The notes beneath the pieces were generated by a model. The model did no database searches. It worked only from the letters and a program-made list of their open reading frames with translations, and was not told the origin of the DNA. From Flavipsychrobacter sp. (lineage in GTDB: Bacteria > Bacteroidota > Bacteroidia > Chitinophagales > Chitinophagaceae), in contig JAJNBJ010000013.1 in NCBI GenBank assembly GCA_021155965.1, positions 1-64,000 on the forward strand: a stretch of 64,000 nucleotides of DNA, given 5' to 3'. Made by a program: the position numbers and the translations under genes. Positions 62,573 through 64,000 of the stretch are shown here, piece by piece; the stretch's first letter is position 1, and every line of letters starts with the position of its first letter.

Positions 62573-64000
62573 TCACTTCCTGTACTGCTTCACGATCTCT
62601 TTCATCTCGTTCAGCTTCATCAGTGCCTCAACCGGTGTGAGTGTGTTGATATCTGTGGCATCAAGCAGTTGCTGTATACGGCGTATATCTTCAGTTACAC
62701 CATCAAATATATTGAGCTGGAATTGTGCAGCAGGTTTGATGTTTTTTACCTTTTGCAGGGTATCCCCGGTACCGGCATGTTTTTCTTCCAATTGGGCGAG
62801 TATCTCGTTGGCACGGTCCAGTAATTTTGGTGGCATTCCCGCCATACGGGCTACCTGTATACCAAAGCTATGCCTGCTGCCACCGGGCGCAAGTTTGCGC
62901 AGGAAAATGACCTTATTGCCCGTTTCTTTATGAGTAATGTGGTAATTACGAACCCTCGGCAATTGATGCTCCAGTTCATTCAACTCATGATAGTGTGTGG
63001 CAAAGAGTGTTTTTGGCTTAGCCGGACTATTATGCACATGCTCCACTATAGACCATGCCAGTGATATGCCATCATATGTGCTGGTACCTCGGCCTATTTC
63101 GTCCAGCAGGATCAAACTGCGTTCGCTGATGTTATTGATGATGCTGGCGGTCTCATTCATTTCCACCATGAAGGTACTTTCGCCTCCGCTCAGGTTATCA
63201 GATGCGCCTACGCGGGTGAATATCTTATCTGTAAGGCCAATTGTAGCGGCATCCGCAGGTACGAAGCTGCCCATATGCGCCATAAGCGTAATGATGGCTG
63301 TCTGCCTCAGCAAGGCCGATTTACCGCTCATGTTTGGCCCGGTAAGTATAATAACCTGCTGATCGGTTTTATCAAGTGTAATATCGTTAGCTATATAGCT
63401 TTCGCCGGGTGGCAATTGTTGTTCTATTACCGGGTGACGCCCCGCCTTTATTTCCAATACTGGTTCGTTTACAAGGGTAGGGCGATGGTAATTGTATTTC
63501 TGGGCATTGTAGGAAAAGCACAGCAGGCAATCCAGTTGTGCAATAATATGCGCATTGTTCTGAATAGCTGATATGTATGGCTCAATGCTTACCAGTAGTT
63601 GCTGGTAAAGGTTGCTTTCTATCGCCAGTATCTTGTCTTCAGCACCAAGTATCTGTTCTTCGTACTCCTTCAGCTCAGGTGTAATATAACGCTCGGCATT
63701 GGCAAGGGTTTGCTTGCGTATCCAGTCTGCCGGTACTTTGTCTTTATGCGTGTGCGTTACCTCCAGGTAATAACCGAATACGTTATTGTAGGAGATCTTC
63801 AGCGAAGATATTCCTGTGCGCTGCGATTCCTGCTGCTGTATTTGCAACAAGTAGTCTTTTCCACTACGTGATATTTTCCGGAGGTGGTCAAGTTCCTCAG
63901 ACACGCCATCACGTATCACGCCGCCTTTGTTCACCATTGCGGGTGCATCGTCCACTATATTTGAGAGAATGTGTTCCCTTAGTTCTGTCAGTGGTTGTAA
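62573..64000 (-). CDS. DNA mismatch repair protein MutS, C-terminal part
   Basis: Partial gene: the reading frame is open from the right window edge (no internal start is meaningful; the GTG at 63955 is within the protein). About 475 codons are present of a protein that is usually 850-880 residues. Visible are the end of the core/lever domain ([33 protein letters not shown]), the clamp with [21 protein letters not shown], and the ABC-type ATPase: Walker [19 protein letters not shown] signature [12 protein letters not shown], Walker [18 protein letters not shown] and [12 protein letters not shown]. It binds and starts repair of mismatches. The mismatch-binding N-terminus lies outside. Confidence 0.97.
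   Translation of the reverse strand, partial: LQPLTELREHILSNIVDDAPAMVNKGGVIRDGVSEELDHLRKISRSGKDYLLQIQQQESQRTGISSLKISYNNVFGYYLEVTHTHKDKVPADWIRKQTLANAERYITPELKEYEEQILGAEDKILAIESNLYQQLLVSIEPYISAIQNNAHIIAQLDCLLCFSYNAQKYNYHRPTLVNEPVLEIKAGRHPVIEQQLPPGESYIANDITLDKTDQQVIILTGPNMSGKSALLRQTAIITLMAHMGSFVPADAATIGLTDKIFTRVGASDNLSGGESTFMVEMNETASIINNISERSLILLDEIGRGTSTYDGISLAWSIVEHVHNSPAKPKTLFATHYHELNELEHQLPRVRNYHITHKETGNKVIFLRKLAPGGSRHSFGIQVARMAGMPPKLLDRANEILAQLEEKHAGTGDTLQKVKNIKPAAQFQLNIFDGVTEDIRRIQQLLDATDINTLTPVEALMKLNEMKEIVKQYRK

Noticed and set aside
1-64000. Prophage, transposon, toxin-antitoxin or defence island
   Set aside because: No integrase, transposase, phage structural, restriction, CRISPR-associated or toxin gene was recognised; the only related item is the orphan HigA-like regulator.

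Overview
The window reads as a chromosomal segment of a Bacteroidota bacterium, most likely of the Chitinophagaceae/Sphingobacteriia type. The support is type IX secretion (T9SS) C-terminal sorting domains on two secreted proteins, a lipidated TamA homologue (TamL) next to TamB, many lipoproteins with short lipoboxes, LytS/LytTR two-component pairs, -7 elements of the Bacteroidota form TAnnTTTG, and moderate G+C with AT-rich intergenic DNA. No phage, plasmid, transposase, rRNA or complete tRNA gene was seen. The only trace of mobile DNA is a decayed 3' half of a tRNA-Phe near 17.6 kb, plus several small dispersed palindromic repeats.

Layout. 0-1.1 kb: mostly non-coding, with long palindromes and a terminator. 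1.1-6.9 kb: a complete RND tripartite efflux set (permease and TolC-like channel on +, membrane-fusion lipoprotein tail-to-tail on -). 7.2-8.3 kb: a GNAT acetyltransferase and a probably frameshifted receiver protein. 8.5-13.5 kb: trehalose/glucose metabolism (fused trehalose-6-P synthase/phosphatase, ROK sugar kinase, convergent GH15 hydrolase). 13.8-17.2 kb: a DUF389 membrane protein and a histidine kinase/receiver pair. 17.2-17.9 kb: a structured non-coding stretch with a promoter, three hairpins, the tRNA-Phe remnant and a strong terminator. 17.9-26.3 kb: an APH-type kinase and the tamB-tamL operon. 26.4-27.5 kb: a lysine-rich basic protein and a DUF72 protein.

27.9-41.6 kb is the dominant feature: one 4562-codon gene for a T9SS-exported protein built from two different repeat families (22 copies of about 73 aa and 22 copies of about 89 aa) arranged in alternating blocks. 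Two small lipoproteins of similar design follow it.

42.5-45.5 kb: a LytS/LytTR pair, a DUF4288-like protein and a LiaF-like membrane protein. 45.7-48.6 kb: a predicted beta-barrel protein and a second T9SS protein with a degenerate gingipain-like fold. 48.7-52.1 kb: housekeeping genes rplY and prs, then an orphan HigA-type regulator with overlapping operator repeats followed by a Tat-signal aminotransferase. 52.1-53.1 kb: an intergenic repeat field, including a 4 x 21-bp tandem array just upstream of an exported phosphodiester glycosidase. 54-64 kb: uvrC, small lipoprotein and membrane proteins, an APC amino-acid permease, a DUF218 protein, a membrane adenylate cyclase with an apparent 3' frameshift, and mutS running off the right edge.

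How the genes work together. The trehalose genes could form a make-and-recycle loop: UDP-glucose and glucose-6-P to trehalose, hydrolysis to glucose, rephosphorylation by the ROK kinase. The efflux genes together supply all three parts of one pump. TamB and TamL form one outer-membrane assembly machine, which fits a cell exporting very large surface proteins. Functional statements rest on recognised motifs and family knowledge; no database search was run.
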